A stretch of 39,202 nt of DNA from Lachnospiraceae bacterium (lineage in GTDB: Bacteria > Bacillota > Clostridia > Lachnospirales > Lachnospiraceae): positions 1 to 39,202 of the forward strand of contig JAFVHP010000017.1 of assembly GCA_017474455.1 (NCBI GenBank), read 5' to 3'. This document shows, one piece after another, positions 39,009 to 39,202 of this stretch. The notes under the pieces are model-generated. The model ran no database searches, had not been told where the DNA came from, and saw only the letters and a list, made by a program, of their open reading frames with translations. The translations under genes were made by a program, and so were the position numbers. Positions within the stretch are counted from its first letter, which is position 1. Every line of letters begins with the position of its first letter.

Positions 39009-39202
39009 ATGGGAAAGGCTCATTTTGACAGAACTAAGCCGCATGTAAACATCGGCACTATCGGTCACGTTGACCATGGCAAAACCACTCTGACAGCTGC
39101 TATTACTTCTGTTCTGGCTGACAGACTTGGCACCGGCGATGCAGTTGCTTTCGATATGATCGACAAGGCTCCTGAAGAGAGAGAACGTGGTATCACGATC
39201 TC
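39009..39202 (+). CDS. tuf: elongation factor Tu, first 64 codons, cut by right window edge
   Basis: Delivers aminoacyl-tRNA to the ribosome as the GTP complex. The visible part has the family N-terminus ([15 protein letters not shown]), the G1 motif GHVDHGKT at residues 19-26, and [12 protein letters not shown], the switch I segment. ATG 39009 is preferred because AAGGAGG (38991-38997) is 11 bases upstream and the product matches the family start. An in-frame ATG at 39000 is only two bases from the Shine-Dalgarno. The rest lies outside the window. Confidence 0.96.
   Translation, partial: MGKAHFDRTKPHVNIGTIGHVDHGKTTLTAAITSVLADRLGTGDAVAFDMIDKAPEERERGITI

Overview
The window is a chromosomal housekeeping region from a low-to-mid GC Firmicute, most likely a Clostridia member close to Lachnospiraceae. 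The evidence is the Gram-positive PolC replicative polymerase, the long Firmicutes form of S12, a separately encoded ylxR/ylxQ pair, NrnA next to rbfA, an L10 leader with an intrinsic terminator, and strong AGGAGG ribosome binding sites. The order and the family placement are inferred from gene content and synteny, not from a database search. I found no phage, transposon, integrase, toxin-antitoxin, CRISPR or defence gene. Every long reading frame that looks genuine belongs to a well-known family.

Layout. Positions 1-1425 (minus strand) carry the N-terminal part of a class A penicillin-binding protein that runs off the left edge. It is divergent from yigZ (IMPACT family) and mgtE (magnesium channel). 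mgtE converges with typA/bipA on a palindromic bidirectional terminator. From about 5.7 to 25.4 kb is a tightly packed block: pyrH-frr-uppS-cdsA-dxr-rseP-ispG-polC, then a tRNA-Glu(CTC) with its own promoter and a terminator, then rimP-nusA-ylxR-ylxQ-infB-rbfA-nrnA-truB-ribF. Most neighbours here overlap by 1-15 bases or sit within a few dozen bases. A secreted SH3/NlpC-P60 peptidase gene (25.4-26.4 kb) ends this block.

From 26.4 kb to the right edge is the RNA polymerase and str cluster: promoter, L10 leader and terminator, rplJ-rplL, terminator, promoter, structured leader, rpoB-rpoC, promoter, rpsL, structured spacer, rpsG-fusA, promoter, tuf (cut by the right edge). rplK/rplA are not upstream of rplJ, rpsB/tsf are not upstream of pyrH, ylxP is not between infB and rbfA, and no L7Ae-type gene lies between rpoC and rpsL.

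How they work together. The first half supplies nucleotide (PyrH), isoprenoid (Dxr, IspG), undecaprenyl carrier (UppS) and phospholipid (CdsA) precursors, membrane proteolysis (RseP) and DNA replication (PolC). The middle supplies ribosome maturation, initiation and RNA turnover (RimP, NusA, YlxR, YlxQ, IF-2, RbfA, NrnA, TruB) and flavin cofactors (RibF). The right half supplies the ribosomal stalk, RNA polymerase, 30S proteins and elongation factors.

I do not see a new multi-gene system. The items most worth checking are non-coding: the folded rpsL-rpsG spacer that partly covers the rpsG Shine-Dalgarno, the long inverted repeat overlapping the rpsL promoter, the GNRA hairpin in the rpoB leader, and the tRNA-Glu/terminator unit in front of rimP-nusA-infB. 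Low-complexity extensions on NusA, IF-2 and L10 are also worth a look.
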